A DNA stretch of 64,000 nt. Origin: Synechococcus sp. CC9311. GTDB taxonomy: Bacteria > Cyanobacteriota > Cyanobacteriia > PCC-6307 > Cyanobiaceae. Positions 47,075 to 55,944 of this stretch are shown in pieces; positions within the stretch are counted from its first letter, which is position 1, and each line of letters opens with the position of its first letter. The notes under the pieces were generated by a model. The model was not told the origin of the DNA and made no database searches. It worked only from the letters and a program-made list of their open reading frames with translations. The stretch spans positions 2,046,001 through 2,110,000 of the forward strand of contig NC_008319.1 in assembly GCF_000014585.1 (NCBI RefSeq), in the 5' to 3' direction. The position numbers and the translations under genes were made by a program.

Positions 47075-47128
47075 GTCTCACAAGGAGACGGTTACGGAAG
47101 GGCAGGATGCCCTGCCGATTGAATTGTA
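47075..47128 (-). promoter_or_regulatory. psbA promoter element and 5' leader hairpins
   Basis: On the minus strand a -10-like TACAAT (47123-47128) is followed within about 7 bases by a perfect inverted repeat GGCAGG-GCAT-CCTGCC (47101-47116), which would lie at the very 5' end of the transcript. A second hairpin GTCTC-CTTGT-GAGAC sits at 47075-47089. The -35 is poorly defined. The start codon has a pyrimidine-rich stretch before it instead of a Shine-Dalgarno. Transcript-start position is inferred from the -10 only. Confidence 0.45.
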
Positions 47129-47256
47129 AAGCAACTTTGCGGTTTGTGTTCGAGTTTTAAGGGCGAACGTTTCCTTTCGCTACGCAGCGGGAGCGACCTC
47201 AAAAGAGCACCTTCAGAAAGGCTTAAGGTTTGGGTGGACACCCTGAGGACAGTCTC

Positions 47257-47397
47257 GTGGTTTTGATTCGATGGCTTCAGGCTGGCCGGCGCACTGAAGA
47301 AACTGTTCCCGTGGCCATGGCCCGCCATCGACGGAATGAGCTTGAAGCCCAGGGAGCGGTTGTGTACTGGAGCGAACGACTAGTCAACGCCTTCTAA
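47257..47397 (+). CDS. 46-residue hypothetical basic peptide
   Basis: A GTG-started frame (47257) preceded by a good ribosome-binding GAGG at 47244-47247. The peptide starts MVLIRWLQAGRRTEETVPVA and ends in SERLVNAF. It is basic and amphipathic and has no recognised family. It is divergent from psbA by about 200 bp and followed 33 bp later by the lipoprotein gene. The Shine-Dalgarno supports translation, and nothing else fixes its function. Confidence 0.45.
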   Translation: MVLIRWLQAGRRTEETVPVAMARHRRNELEAQGAVVYWSERLVNAF

Positions 47398-47429
47398 CCA
47401 TCCAAACTGGTTTCGTCGCAACAGGAACA

Positions 47430-47780
47430 ATGACAATCAGCTCAAGGGCATCCTGCTTCCGAAGTGGGCTCATCACTGTTGCGTTAGCGAGTTCTACGGC
47501 ATTGGCTCTCAGTGCCTGCGGATCAAAGACGGCTCCTGACAACAAGACACAGAGCGAAGCGATCAATCGCTTGGAACAACGCCTAGAGCAGCTTGAACGC
47601 CAAGTCGGAGAGCAGCTCCCACCGCCTTCAGACAACAGCAACAAGGTTCCTTCAGGCCCTGTCAGTTCGATCACGCTGAGGACTGGAACTAGTGATGACA
47701 GGTTGAGGATTTACTGGGCTGATGGCACACGCAGTGATCTTCCCTGCACCAAAGAACAGAACACCTGGGCCTGTGGATAA
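47430..47780 (+). CDS. Small lipoprotein with coiled-coil segment
   Basis: A 116-residue protein with an N-terminal signal (SGLITVALASSTALAL) and lipobox SAC (residues 28-30, LSAC), predicting lipid anchoring at the periplasmic membrane. A coiled-coil stretch (INRLEQRLEQLERQVGEQL) follows, then a Ser/Pro linker and a C-terminal beta-like domain with two cysteines (DLPCTKEQNTWACG). No family is recognised. It is the first of three small exported proteins between psbA and the aspartoacylase gene. Confidence 0.72.
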   Translation: MTISSRASCFRSGLITVALASSTALALSACGSKTAPDNKTQSEAINRLEQRLEQLERQVGEQLPPPSDNSNKVPSGPVSSITLRTGTSDDRLRIYWADGTRSDLPCTKEQNTWACG

Positions 47781-47870
47781 AAGCTGTCCAGGGAAGGCCA
47801 GTCACAACCTTTTACACCTGCCACCTGGTTGAAACATTCAACAAGTGATTCATCGCGTCAAAATTGCGGC

Positions 47871-48239
47871 ATGAATCAGTTCAAAACGGTGTTGGCGCTC
47901 ATCAGCGGGTTTTGGCTCTTCACGCCAAATGCTGCAACGGCCCAGTCCACCAAGCCATTACCACTGGCCCAACCCAAGGCAGCCAATCTTGCGCGCATGC
48001 GCGCTGAGTCGCTCAATGGGGGATTAGGTCAATACAGAGCAGCAAGCTGTATGTACGAAACCGGAGCAGGGCCCTGCCTTGAGTCCATCAGCGATAGAGG
48101 GTTCCTGTTCCGATTCCAAGGCGGTGCTCCAGGTTGGCAACAGCAAACCCCTCCTAACCCAACGATCGAAACATCGGTGCTTGTCTCCAGAAACGGTGAC
48201 CGAATCCTGGAGGTGTCTTACAACGGAACGATCCGTTAA
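47871..48239 (+). CDS. Exported small protein, copy 1 of a tandem pair
   Basis: A 122-residue protein from the ATG at 47871. The signal peptide ends at NAATAQ. The mature part has NLARMRAESLNGGLGQYRAASCMYETGAGPC, then FLFRFQGGAPGWQQ and the terminal VSYNGTIR. The following gene encodes a protein of exactly the same length with clear similarity throughout (NLAR, NGGL, PCM/SCM, GGxPGW, YNGxxR), so the two are tandem paralogues. The two conserved cysteines may form a disulfide in the periplasm. The function is unknown. Confidence 0.75.
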   Translation: MNQFKTVLALISGFWLFTPNAATAQSTKPLPLAQPKAANLARMRAESLNGGLGQYRAASCMYETGAGPCLESISDRGFLFRFQGGAPGWQQQTPPNPTIETSVLVSRNGDRILEVSYNGTIR

Positions 48240-48304
48240 GTGCAAAATCCAGTTGACAGATCGCGTCACCATGACTGCGATGTAAATGAACTACCTGGTT
48301 CTGC

Positions 48305-48673
48305 ATGAATCTCCGTACCCTTTCGGCCATGGCCGTTATCACTGGTGCAAGCGTGATGGGCGCAACACCTGGTCTCGCTCAAGGCACAATCCCAGCGTCA
48401 CAAGTTAGGGCGATCAATTTGGCTCGCAACACTGCCGTTGCCGAAAATGGTGGTCTCACTGTTTATCGCCCTCAGCCCTGCATGTTTCAGACCAGTTCTG
48501 GAGGGGGGGATTGCCTTGTGAATAAGGACGTCAACGGATACACCTTTCAATTTCTTGGTGGAGAGCCAGGTTGGCCTGAAGACGGCAGCTCGCCTACCAC
48601 GGAAACAGAGATCAAGATTGCTCCAGATGGGCGCACCGTGAGTGAGATCCTTTACAACGGATCACCCCGCTGA
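48305..48673 (+). CDS. Exported small protein, copy 2 of a tandem pair
   Basis: 122 residues, signal peptide ending PGLAQ, and a mature part NLARNTAVAENGGLTVYRPQPCMFQTSSGGGDC, FQFLGGEPGWPED and ILYNGSPR. It aligns with the preceding gene across the whole mature region while the linkers differ, so the duplication is old. Both paralogues keep the same cysteine spacing except for a Gly insertion before the second cysteine. Its last 12 bases overlap the convergent aspartoacylase stop. The function is unknown. Confidence 0.75.
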   Translation: MNLRTLSAMAVITGASVMGATPGLAQGTIPASQVRAINLARNTAVAENGGLTVYRPQPCMFQTSSGGGDCLVNKDVNGYTFQFLGGEPGWPEDGSSPTTETEIKIAPDGRTVSEILYNGSPR

Positions 48674-49600
48674 TAGCTGCGCTTGAAATGCCTCTGTCCA
48701 TTCCAAAGACAGAGGCCAGCACTCCCTGAGAGTGAGACTCAACGCAATGGACTTCTCGGCATAAGCCGCTTCATTGATGAAAAGTGGGACTAATCCATCA
48801 GCCCCTTCATAGGCAATACAGCTGCCATCAGCCTTCAGAAAGAGCGGATCGCCGTCACGCAAGGGCTGCCAGTCCGAACCCTGGCGCAGTGGATGAAGGA
48901 AGGCGTCGGGTGAACCGGATTGGGAGCGTGGGAGATCAAGACTCCCTAGATGGCGATGAACCACCAATTGCCTTGGGTAGCGGGCTCGGCCGGCCAACGC
49001 ATCAGAGCAAGCCTCAAGAACGGCCTCGAGAGCTAGACGAGTTTGCGTCAGAATTTTGTGGTGACGCACCATCTGAGGAACGGGCCCCACTTCAATCACC
49101 AGGCCACAAGGCCAGCTCTCCACCAAAAATCCCTGCTGAGCTTGATCCGCTTCATGGAGATAAATAGGTAGGCCCAAACGTCCCTGAACGAGGGCCGCCA
49201 ACGCCAAATCAGCAGGGCGACGTCCGTAGACCACAAGTGAGTTCCCCATCGAGGACGTGGTGCTGTGGAGATCAATCACCACCCCACAGGCATCGATGCC
49301 CCCTATTCCGTAACGGCTAACCAGATCGAAGGCACGCTGAACTTCGCGATCCAGCTTGGAGGATGGAATCTGCTCTGCACCAACCTGCTGCAGAAGATCA
49401 GGCCGAAAAGAGCGATTGAGATCACGGTCGAGATAACGACAACCCTCTGCATAGGCATCGGGATTGCCGATCACCGGGAGAACCTCGCAGCCATGGGTCT
49501 GAATCAAATGCGGCTGCTGCTGCCACTGTTCCAACAACCAAGACGCATTGATCTCATTCCCATGGGTTGCAGCCACCACAAGCACTCGAGGGCTTGGCAT
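48662..49600 (-). CDS. Aspartoacylase / succinylglutamate desuccinylase family zinc hydrolase
   Basis: A 312-residue M14-like zinc amidohydrolase. Metal ligands are His13 and Glu16 in ATHGNE and His112 in DLHSTTSSMGN. The RYLDRDLNRSF segment matches the substrate-binding arginine region of aspartoacylases. These enzymes cleave N-acyl aspartate or related amides. The exact substrate in cyanobacteria is unproven. The neighbouring GST starts 55 bp away on the opposite strand. Confidence 0.87.
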   Translation of the reverse strand: MPSPRVLVVAATHGNEINASWLLEQWQQQPHLIQTHGCEVLPVIGNPDAYAEGCRYLDRDLNRSFRPDLLQQVGAEQIPSSKLDREVQRAFDLVSRYGIGGIDACGVVIDLHSTTSSMGNSLVVYGRRPADLALAALVQGRLGLPIYLHEADQAQQGFLVESWPCGLVIEVGPVPQMVRHHKILTQTRLALEAVLEACSDALAGRARYPRQLVVHRHLGSLDLPRSQSGSPDAFLHPLRQGSDWQPLRDGDPLFLKADGSCIAYEGADGLVPLFINEAAYAEKSIALSLTLRECWPLSLEWTEAFQAQLSAG

Positions 49601-49655
49601 TAACTCTCAGCAGCCACAAACAATCTGATGGAAGATAAGTGGAAATGGAAGAACG

Positions 49656-50648
49656 ATGGCGATCCATCCACTGATTGTGCGCGGCGCTCGTGAAGGATGG
49701 CGCTGGCAATGGCTGCGCTTGATGGGAGGCCTCGGCCCTGCCGATCAAGAGGGCCACTATCGGCGCCCGAACAGCACGCCGATGCAAACCCTCGTCTTGG
49801 AGAAGAAGGAGCTCGAAGCGAGAACCAGCAAGACCAAACCCCATTTGATTGTTGGCCGAAGTTGCCCATGGGCCCATCGTGTCTGGCTTGTATTTCAACT
49901 GAGAGGACTCAGCTCAAGCATCAAACTGTTGAAGGCCGATGCCAGTCACGACGAAGGGCGTTGGCGACTAGAGCCCACCTGGCTTGGTTGCAACAGCCTG
50001 CTTGATCTTTACAAGCGGTGCGGCGCACCTCCCAGCTACCGAGCCACGGTGCCAGTCCTGGTTGATCCAGGTGCAAGCGCATCCGATCACCCCCGATTGC
50101 TGGGTAATGACAGCACCCCCCTCAGCGCAGCACTGTGTTCATGGCCAGCAGAGAAGACAGCCCTCAATCTCGCCCCAAGCGACTTAAGACCTGCCATTGA
50201 GTCCTGGCAGGAATTGATCCAACCCTCGATCAATGACGGCGTCTATCGATGTGGATTTGCGCGGAACCAAAGCGCCTTTGATCAAGCCAGCCAAGCCCTG
50301 TTCTCCGCTTTGGAGGAAGTGGAGGGGAGCTTGCAAGCCAAAGGACCATGGCTCTGCGGCGAGCAAGTCACGCTGGCGGACATCCGTCTTTTTCCCACGT
50401 TGATCCGTTGGGAACTGGTCTATGCCTCGCTCTTCGGCTGTAGTGCCAAACCGCTTTGGATGTTTCCAGCACTGTGGAGTTGGCGTCAACGCTTTTTTGC
50501 GCTTCCTGGGGTCAGTGAGAGTTGCGACAGCAAAGGGTGGACACAGGATTATTTCGGCGCACTCTTTCCCCTCAACCCCAGCGGAATTGTTCCAGATAAC
50601 CCTGACCTGAGCAGACTGATAGGGGCGGGAGTGGCACAACCGGAATGA
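49656..50648 (+). CDS. Glutathione S-transferase, Xi/GS-hydroquinone reductase-like
   Basis: A 330-residue GST with the motif SCPWAHRVWLV. Cys70 in CPWAHR is the catalytic residue of glutathionyl-hydroquinone reductases (Xi class). The C-terminal helical GST domain (LTLADIRLFPTLIRWELVY-type block, here VTLADIRLFPTLIR) is intact. It likely reduces glutathionyl-quinones in the cytosol. The ATG overlap of its stop with the DUF2301 start (ATGA) indicates coupling. Confidence 0.85.
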   Translation: MAIHPLIVRGAREGWRWQWLRLMGGLGPADQEGHYRRPNSTPMQTLVLEKKELEARTSKTKPHLIVGRSCPWAHRVWLVFQLRGLSSSIKLLKADASHDEGRWRLEPTWLGCNSLLDLYKRCGAPPSYRATVPVLVDPGASASDHPRLLGNDSTPLSAALCSWPAEKTALNLAPSDLRPAIESWQELIQPSINDGVYRCGFARNQSAFDQASQALFSALEEVEGSLQAKGPWLCGEQVTLADIRLFPTLIRWELVYASLFGCSAKPLWMFPALWSWRQRFFALPGVSESCDSKGWTQDYFGALFPLNPSGIVPDNPDLSRLIGAGVAQPE

Positions 50649-51307
50649 CAACCAACATCAAGGCAACAGCAGAACAATCGGAACCCTGTTTTGAAGGGGT
50701 GTATGGCCCTTATTGCATCACCCTTCAGGATCAGCAGGAGGTTCAGCGCTACCGAATCTGCTTGTTGATCTGTGGTCTGAGCTTCAGCGCTGGACTCGGG
50801 CAATGGATCCTGGCAGGGCCACAGCTGGCACCCCTATGGCTGTTGCCCCTTGCCCTCTCACTCGGCCTGGCCTTGCGCTGGATTCACATTTATTTGCGCC
50901 CACTCCATCAAGCCCTTCAATTGTTTTGGGCCGCTGGATGCATCGGCTGGCTGGTCTTAGCGATCCAGGCCGGTCCATCTGAGATTTTCAACGCACTCGA
51001 GAGCCAACCTCTGTGGACCCTTGCGATTGGTCCCCTCTTTGCAGCCCTGGCAGGCATCGGCTTCAAGGAATTCTTTTGCTTCAGACGCCCAGAAGCAATT
51101 GGACTCACCCTGCTTCTGCCAGTGGCACTCCTCGGTCATTTAAGTGGTCTGATTGGAGGTCCTGCAGCCATCAGCATGATGGCAATTTGCTCCGCTCTTC
51201 TCGTGCTTCTTGCATTGCGCAAATTCGGAATGGAAGCCGCTGCTGACGTTGGAGATAAGAGCGTATTTGCTTATCTGGAAGATCTGCGTAAGGCCAAGAG
51301 CACGTGA
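50645..51307 (+). CDS. DUF2301 integral membrane protein
   Basis: A 220-residue membrane protein with six to seven predicted helices (from residue 38, ICLLICGLSFSAGLGQWILAG, to about 190) and the characteristic GIGFKEFFCFRRPEA loop of the DUF2301 family of cyanobacteria. The function is unknown. Four-base overlaps with the GST gene upstream and with the ABC-F gene downstream (GTGA) show a three-gene coupled unit. Confidence 0.82.
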   Translation: MTTNIKATAEQSEPCFEGVYGPYCITLQDQQEVQRYRICLLICGLSFSAGLGQWILAGPQLAPLWLLPLALSLGLALRWIHIYLRPLHQALQLFWAAGCIGWLVLAIQAGPSEIFNALESQPLWTLAIGPLFAALAGIGFKEFFCFRRPEAIGLTLLLPVALLGHLSGLIGGPAAISMMAICSALLVLLALRKFGMEAAADVGDKSVFAYLEDLRKAKST

Positions 51308-53223
51308 GCCTGATCAGTCTTGTCGATGCATCCAAAGACTTCGGCATCCGCACGCTGTTTGCCGACCTCACCCTGCACATTCGTGAGGGCGACCGTCTTG
51401 GACTGATTGGCCCTAATGGCTCAGGCAAATCGACCTTACTGAAAGTGCTCGCAGGAGAAGAGCCACTTGGGGGAGGAGAACGACGTTGCTCGTCGCGGTT
51501 GAGGGTTGAGCTCGTGGGGCAAGAGAGCACAGTGGACCCAGGCCTCACCGTCTTGGAGCAGGTGTTGGCCGGTTGTGGTGAGAAACGAGACCTGCTTCTG
51601 CGTTTCAGTGAACTCAGCGAAGCCGTTGCCGACAATCCGGACAACTCAGTGCTCCTAGCGGAGCTAGGCGTACTCAGTCAAAGAATGGATGAATCCGAGG
51701 CGTGGAGTCTCGAACAACAGTGCCAGGAAGTCCTGCAAAGGCTTGGGATAACGGATCTACATAGCCCTGTGGAAGCGCTCTCAGGGGGATATCGCAAACG
51801 GGTTGGACTGGCATCGGCCCTTGTGGCTTGTCCTGATGTCCTTCTTCTCGATGAGCCCACCAACCACCTCGATGCCGCAGCGGTGGAGTGGTTGCAAAGC
51901 TGGCTAGATCGCTACCCAGGAGCGGTCGTCCTCGTGACGCACGACCGCTATGTACTAGATCGCGTGACCCGCAGAATCGTGGAAGTTGAGCTGGGGGAAG
52001 CACGGAGTATCGACGGCAATTACAGCGCTTATTTGCAGCGAAAAGCCGAACAAAATCTCGCCGATGCCTCTGCTGCTGCCAAATTCAAAAGCGTGCTCCG
52101 ACGCGAATTGGCTTGGTTACGTCAGGGACCAAAGGCCCGAAGCACCAAACAAAAAGCACGTTTGCAACGCATCGACGAAATGCGGACTGCGCCCACAAAA
52201 CAGAGCCGCGCTCAGCTGGAGATGGCCAGTGTGAGTCGTCGCATCGGGAAAGTCGCGATCGAGGCGGAGCATCTCTCCGTTTCGGCTAATGGCAACAAGG
52301 ACGGGCCATTTTTGCTCTCAGACTTCAGTTACAGCTTCAGCCCAGAAGACCGTGTCGGAATCATTGGTCCCAACGGCAGTGGCAAATCAACCCTGCTGGA
52401 CCTCATTGCGGGACGGCGTCAGCCAACCTGCGGGTCCCTTCAGATTGGAGAGACCGTTCATCTCGGATATCTCGACCAACACACCGATGTCTTAAGCGAT
52501 GGGAAAGGGTTGGAGCGCAAAGTGATCGACTTTGTAGAGGAAGCGGCATCCACGATCGACCTAGGCCATGAGCAGCTCAGTGCCTCCCAGCTCTTGGAAC
52601 GGTTTCTCTTCCCGCCAGCTCAACAACACAGCCCCCTCAGCAAACTCTCTGGTGGAGAACGAAGGCGCTTAAGCCTTTGCCGCATGTTGATTCAGGCACC
52701 CAATGTGCTGCTGCTAGACGAACCAACCAACGACTTGGATGTCCAGACCCTGAGTGTGCTCGAAGACCTCCTCGAAGACTTCCGTGGCTGTGTTGTCGTC
52801 GTGTCGCACGATCGGTATTTCCTGGACCGTACAGTCGATCGTCTTTTCTGTTTTGAGAACGGACGCTTACAGCGTTTTGAAGGAAACTACAGCGAATTTC
52901 TTGATTTCCGTCGCGATCTGGAGAAAGCGCACAACGAAACACTGGCAGCGCAGGAAACAGCCCAACGCACCGCAAAATCAGCTTCCAAACGGGTCTCACT
53001 TCAAGACGACAAGCCGAAACGGCGCACTTTTAAGGAATCGAAGGAGCTCGAGCGCCTGGATAGCGATCTTCCCGCGCTCGAGGAGAGAAAACAGGAGCTG
53101 GAACAGGCCATTGCTGGCGGGATAGGAGATCTCAGTTCTCTGAGCTTGGAACTCGCAGCGTTGTTGGACTCGCTTCATGCCAGTGAAGAGCGCTGGCTGG
53201 AGCTCAGCGAACTCGAGCCATAA
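51304..53223 (+). CDS. ABC-F family ribosomal ATPase
   Basis: Two fused ABC cassettes with no membrane domains, 639 residues. Walker A motifs are GPNGSGKST at about 38-46 and again at about 357-365. Signature motifs are LSGGYRKRVGLA and LSGGERRRLSLC, with the Walker B and switch sequences LLDEPTNHLD and LLDEPTNDLD. A charged interdomain linker and a coiled-coil C-terminus (LERLDSDLPALEERKQELEQAI) fit the Uup/ABC-F group, which acts on the ribosome. The start is a GTG inside the preceding stop. Confidence 0.92.
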   Translation: MSLISLVDASKDFGIRTLFADLTLHIREGDRLGLIGPNGSGKSTLLKVLAGEEPLGGGERRCSSRLRVELVGQESTVDPGLTVLEQVLAGCGEKRDLLLRFSELSEAVADNPDNSVLLAELGVLSQRMDESEAWSLEQQCQEVLQRLGITDLHSPVEALSGGYRKRVGLASALVACPDVLLLDEPTNHLDAAAVEWLQSWLDRYPGAVVLVTHDRYVLDRVTRRIVEVELGEARSIDGNYSAYLQRKAEQNLADASAAAKFKSVLRRELAWLRQGPKARSTKQKARLQRIDEMRTAPTKQSRAQLEMASVSRRIGKVAIEAEHLSVSANGNKDGPFLLSDFSYSFSPEDRVGIIGPNGSGKSTLLDLIAGRRQPTCGSLQIGETVHLGYLDQHTDVLSDGKGLERKVIDFVEEAASTIDLGHEQLSASQLLERFLFPPAQQHSPLSKLSGGERRRLSLCRMLIQAPNVLLLDEPTNDLDVQTLSVLEDLLEDFRGCVVVVSHDRYFLDRTVDRLFCFENGRLQRFEGNYSEFLDFRRDLEKAHNETLAAQETAQRTAKSASKRVSLQDDKPKRRTFKESKELERLDSDLPALEERKQELEQAIAGGIGDLSSLSLELAALLDSLHASEERWLELSELEP

Positions 53224-53318
53224 CCCCTTGCATCGGCTGATTCAGGAAGGGGTGGCGTGTTGTTACGGAAACTATTTCGCCTACAAGACAAGTGGTTTTA
53301 CAAAAAACCAGTCGTAAA

Positions 53319-53576
53319 ATGAATTCATCGCAACTGGCTTCACGAGCCGCCGATTCCATGAAATCCATCGACGAGCACATCAAGAAAGATCAGTCTGAGA
53401 TTGAAGCCGCTCGTGCTTCAGGCGACGAAGCCAAGGTGCGTCATCTGACTGAGGAACTGCACTCTCTTGAGGAATACAAGGAGCACAACCCTGGGGACAA
53501 GCACGATCCAACCTCTCTCGAGCTTTATTGCGATGCAAACCCAGAAGCCGAAGAGTGCCGCGTCTACGACGACTGA
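53319..53576 (+). CDS. cp12: CP12-like Calvin-cycle regulator lacking the N-terminal cysteine pair
   Basis: An 85-residue intrinsically flexible protein ending in SLELYCDANPEAEECRVYDD, the GAPDH-binding C-terminal hook of CP12, with cysteines at 71 and 80. CP12 tethers GAPDH and phosphoribulokinase into an inactive complex in the dark. The N-terminal cysteine pair and the AWD_VEEL core of canonical CP12 are missing. In their place is a charged helix (EVRHLTEELHSLEEY-like, here VRHLTEELHSLEEY). The ATG at 53319 is the best start. An intrinsic terminator follows. Confidence 0.8.
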   Translation: MNSSQLASRAADSMKSIDEHIKKDQSEIEAARASGDEAKVRHLTEELHSLEEYKEHNPGDKHDPTSLELYCDANPEAEECRVYDD

Positions 53577-53601
53577 GCCACTAGGGGCTTCTTGGTGATG
53601 A

Positions 53602-53626
53602 GCCTGCCCATAAGGCAGGTTTTTTT
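53602..53626 (+). terminator. Intrinsic terminator after cp12
   Basis: GCCTGCC pairs with GGCAGGT around a short CATAA loop (53602-53619) and is followed directly by a run of seven T (53620-53626). It lies 26 bp after the cp12 stop and before the convergent obg gene. Confidence 0.88.
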
Positions 53627-53652
53627 ATGCACTTTCAATCCTGCTGGCAGCC

Positions 53653-54642
53653 TTAAATCCCCAATTCGCTCCAGACACGATCCAACATGTCATCCAGCCC
53701 GCGGTTCATCGCCGCCGAGACTAAAAGAGGAGTGCGTCCACTGGCCTCAGTAAGGGCCGAAACAATCGCGTCAAGATCCTCTTCCTGGATGAGCTCCTGC
53801 TTGTTGATGACCAGAATTCTGGGACGCTCCACCAGCCCATGTCCATAGGCTTCAAGCTCTTTTTCAACAACGCGAAGATCGAGCAAGGGATCTTCGGCAC
53901 CGCCATCCACGAGGTGAATGAGGAGTCGCGTGCGTTCGATATGGCGAAGAAAATCATGGCCCAACCCCGCACCCTGGGCTGCACCAGCAATCAAACCAGG
54001 GATATCAGCGAACACAGTGCCGTCACCTGTCGGGCGGCGCACCACACCAAGATTCGGAATCAGGGTTGTGAACGGGTAATCGGCGATTTTGGGTCGGGCT
54101 GCAGACAAAACGCTGATCAGGGTGCTTTTACCGGCATTCGGGAGCCCAATGATCCCCACTTCAGCAAGAAGCTTGAGCTCCAGCTGCAACGGCCATTCTT
54201 CGCCGTCGCGACCCTCCGTACATTTTTCGGGAGCACGGTTTCGATTGCTGAGGTAGTGGGCATTGCCCAGTCCTCCACGCCCACCAAACGCCACGGTGAG
54301 GCGTTCTTCATGGGTGGTGAGATCCCCCAGCACGATTCCCGTACTCAGGTGTCGGACCTCAGTGCCACAAGGCACTTTGATCACTAGGGGCGGACCTGAC
54401 GCACCAGTACAGCGATTGGGGCCTCCCCGTCGCCCATCGATCCCAGCGAACAGACGCTTGTATTTGAAATCCAAAAGGGTTTGCAGGTTGGAGTCGGCCT
54501 CCAACACCACATCCGCGCCCTGGCCTCCATCACCGCCGGAGGGACCTCCCGCTGGGACATATTTTTCTCGACGAAAGGCCACGATGCCATCACCACCACG
54601 GCCACCCCGCACGGAAATGCGCGCTTGGTCGATGAACTGCAC
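53653..54642 (-). CDS. obg: GTPase Obg
   Basis: A ribosome-associated GTPase of 329 residues starting with a GTG (M)[19 protein letters not shown]. The Gly-rich Obg fold fills residues 1-160. The G domain contains GLPNAGKST at 166-174, DIPGLIAGA, and a G4 motif NKQE in place of the more usual NKxD. The frame is open further upstream to 55071, but those codons are antisense to the ABC gene. The GTG at 54642 fits the family start exactly. It is required for 50S maturation and stress control. Confidence 0.95.
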   Translation of the reverse strand: MQFIDQARISVRGGRGGDGIVAFRREKYVPAGGPSGGDGGQGADVVLEADSNLQTLLDFKYKRLFAGIDGRRGGPNRCTGASGPPLVIKVPCGTEVRHLSTGIVLGDLTTHEERLTVAFGGRGGLGNAHYLSNRNRAPEKCTEGRDGEEWPLQLELKLLAEVGIIGLPNAGKSTLISVLSAARPKIADYPFTTLIPNLGVVRRPTGDGTVFADIPGLIAGAAQGAGLGHDFLRHIERTRLLIHLVDGGAEDPLLDLRVVEKELEAYGHGLVERPRILVINKQELIQEEDLDAIVSALTEASGRTPLLVSAAMNRGLDDMLDRVWSELGI

Positions 54643-54702
54643 AGCAAGCCTCAGTTGGGGCCAATTCCCAACCCTAGGATCGAAGAGTACGAGGACAAGA
54701 GC

Positions 54703-55935
54703 TTGGCCGGGGTTCGCTTCGAGGCACTCAGCAAGAACTATCCCGCCCGTGGGGGGGGCAAGCCTGTTGAGGTGATTCGTGATCTCTCCCTGAGCATCGC
54801 TGACGGCGAATTTCTGGTGCTCGTTGGTCCTTCTGGCTGCGGCAAAAGCACGCTTCTGCGACTGATGGCAGGCCTGGAAGCCCCAAGCTCTGGAGAGATC
54901 CTGGTGGGGAACCAACCCGTGTCTGGCCTTAGGCCAGCGAAGCGCAATGTCGCGATGGTGTTTCAAAGCTATGCGCTCTATCCCCATCTGAGCGTTCGCG
55001 ACAACTTGGCCTTCGGTCTTAGGAGAAGCCAACAGCGCACGAGTTTGCAGCAGCTGCAAGACCAACTTCACCGCAACACACGCCGTCTCCCTGCTGCTCT
55101 AAGAATCCCCTCGCATCGTGAGCAGCAGCTCGAGAAGCGCATCCAGGATGTGGCTCAATCTCTCGAATTGGATCAACTCCTCGATCGACGCCCCAAAGAA
55201 CTATCTGGTGGACAAAAACAACGGGTGGCCCTGGGCCGGGCAATGGCCCGCAAACCAGAGGTCTTCCTCATGGATGAACCGCTGAGCAATCTCGACGCAA
55301 AATTGCGCGGAAGCACTCGCGCGCGGATCGTTGATCTTCAGAGGCAACTCGGAACCACCACCATTTATGTCACCCATGACCAGGTGGAAGCGATGACCAT
55401 GGGGCACCGGATCGCCGTTCTCAACCAGGGACACCTCCAGCAACTGGGCACTCCGATGGAGCTGTACCGCTGGCCTTCCAATCTGTTTGTGGCCCAATTC
55501 ATCGGCAGCCCACCAATGAATGTGCTGCCCGTTCATGTTGGGCCTAATGCCACGTTGATGCTTCAGGACAAACGCCTCAACGTGGAGGGTCCCACTAGGG
55601 CCTTGCTTCAGACCCTTGAAGGTCAACGGATCAGCGGAGGGATCCGTCCGGAGCAGCTTCATGTTGCACCAGCAACCAACCGAAACCTTCCAGCGGAAGT
55701 GAGTCACAGTGAGGTTTTAGGGAACGAACAACTGCTCACCTGCCGCCTGCTGGACGGGGACCATTTAGTACAGGTGAGAGCCGATCCAAGCCTGAACGTT
55801 TCAATTGGAGGATCGATTCATTTAGAAGCCGATCCAGATGGCTGGCGGTTATTCGATGAGGCTGGGGATGCCATTGCTTTACCAGAGCCCCCACCAGCCG
55901 AACCCGATGAACCTCAACTTCCCCTACTGAGCTGA
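54703..55935 (+). CDS. MalK/UgpC-type ABC transporter ATPase
   Basis: A 410-residue ATPase with Walker [10 protein letters not shown] (42-50), signature [14 protein letters not shown] (167-180), Walker [16 protein letters not shown], and a C-terminal TOBE-like regulatory domain typical of sugar and osmolyte importers. The signature comes some 33 residues later than in MalK because of an insertion at about residues 106-140 (rich in Gln, Arg and Leu). The TTG at 54703 is chosen because of a GAGG 8 bases upstream. No permease or binding protein is close by. A glucosylglycerol-type (GgtA) role is possible but unproven. Confidence 0.85.
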   Translation: MAGVRFEALSKNYPARGGGKPVEVIRDLSLSIADGEFLVLVGPSGCGKSTLLRLMAGLEAPSSGEILVGNQPVSGLRPAKRNVAMVFQSYALYPHLSVRDNLAFGLRRSQQRTSLQQLQDQLHRNTRRLPAALRIPSHREQQLEKRIQDVAQSLELDQLLDRRPKELSGGQKQRVALGRAMARKPEVFLMDEPLSNLDAKLRGSTRARIVDLQRQLGTTTIYVTHDQVEAMTMGHRIAVLNQGHLQQLGTPMELYRWPSNLFVAQFIGSPPMNVLPVHVGPNATLMLQDKRLNVEGPTRALLQTLEGQRISGGIRPEQLHVAPATNRNLPAEVSHSEVLGNEQLLTCRLLDGDHLVQVRADPSLNVSIGGSIHLEADPDGWRLFDEAGDAIALPEPPPAEPDEPQLPLLS

Positions 55936-55944
55936 TCTCAGCGA

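Noticed and set aside
54643..55071. Upstream extension of the obg frame
   Set aside because: Antisense to the ABC ATPase gene; the conserved Obg N-terminus begins exactly at the GTG at 54642.
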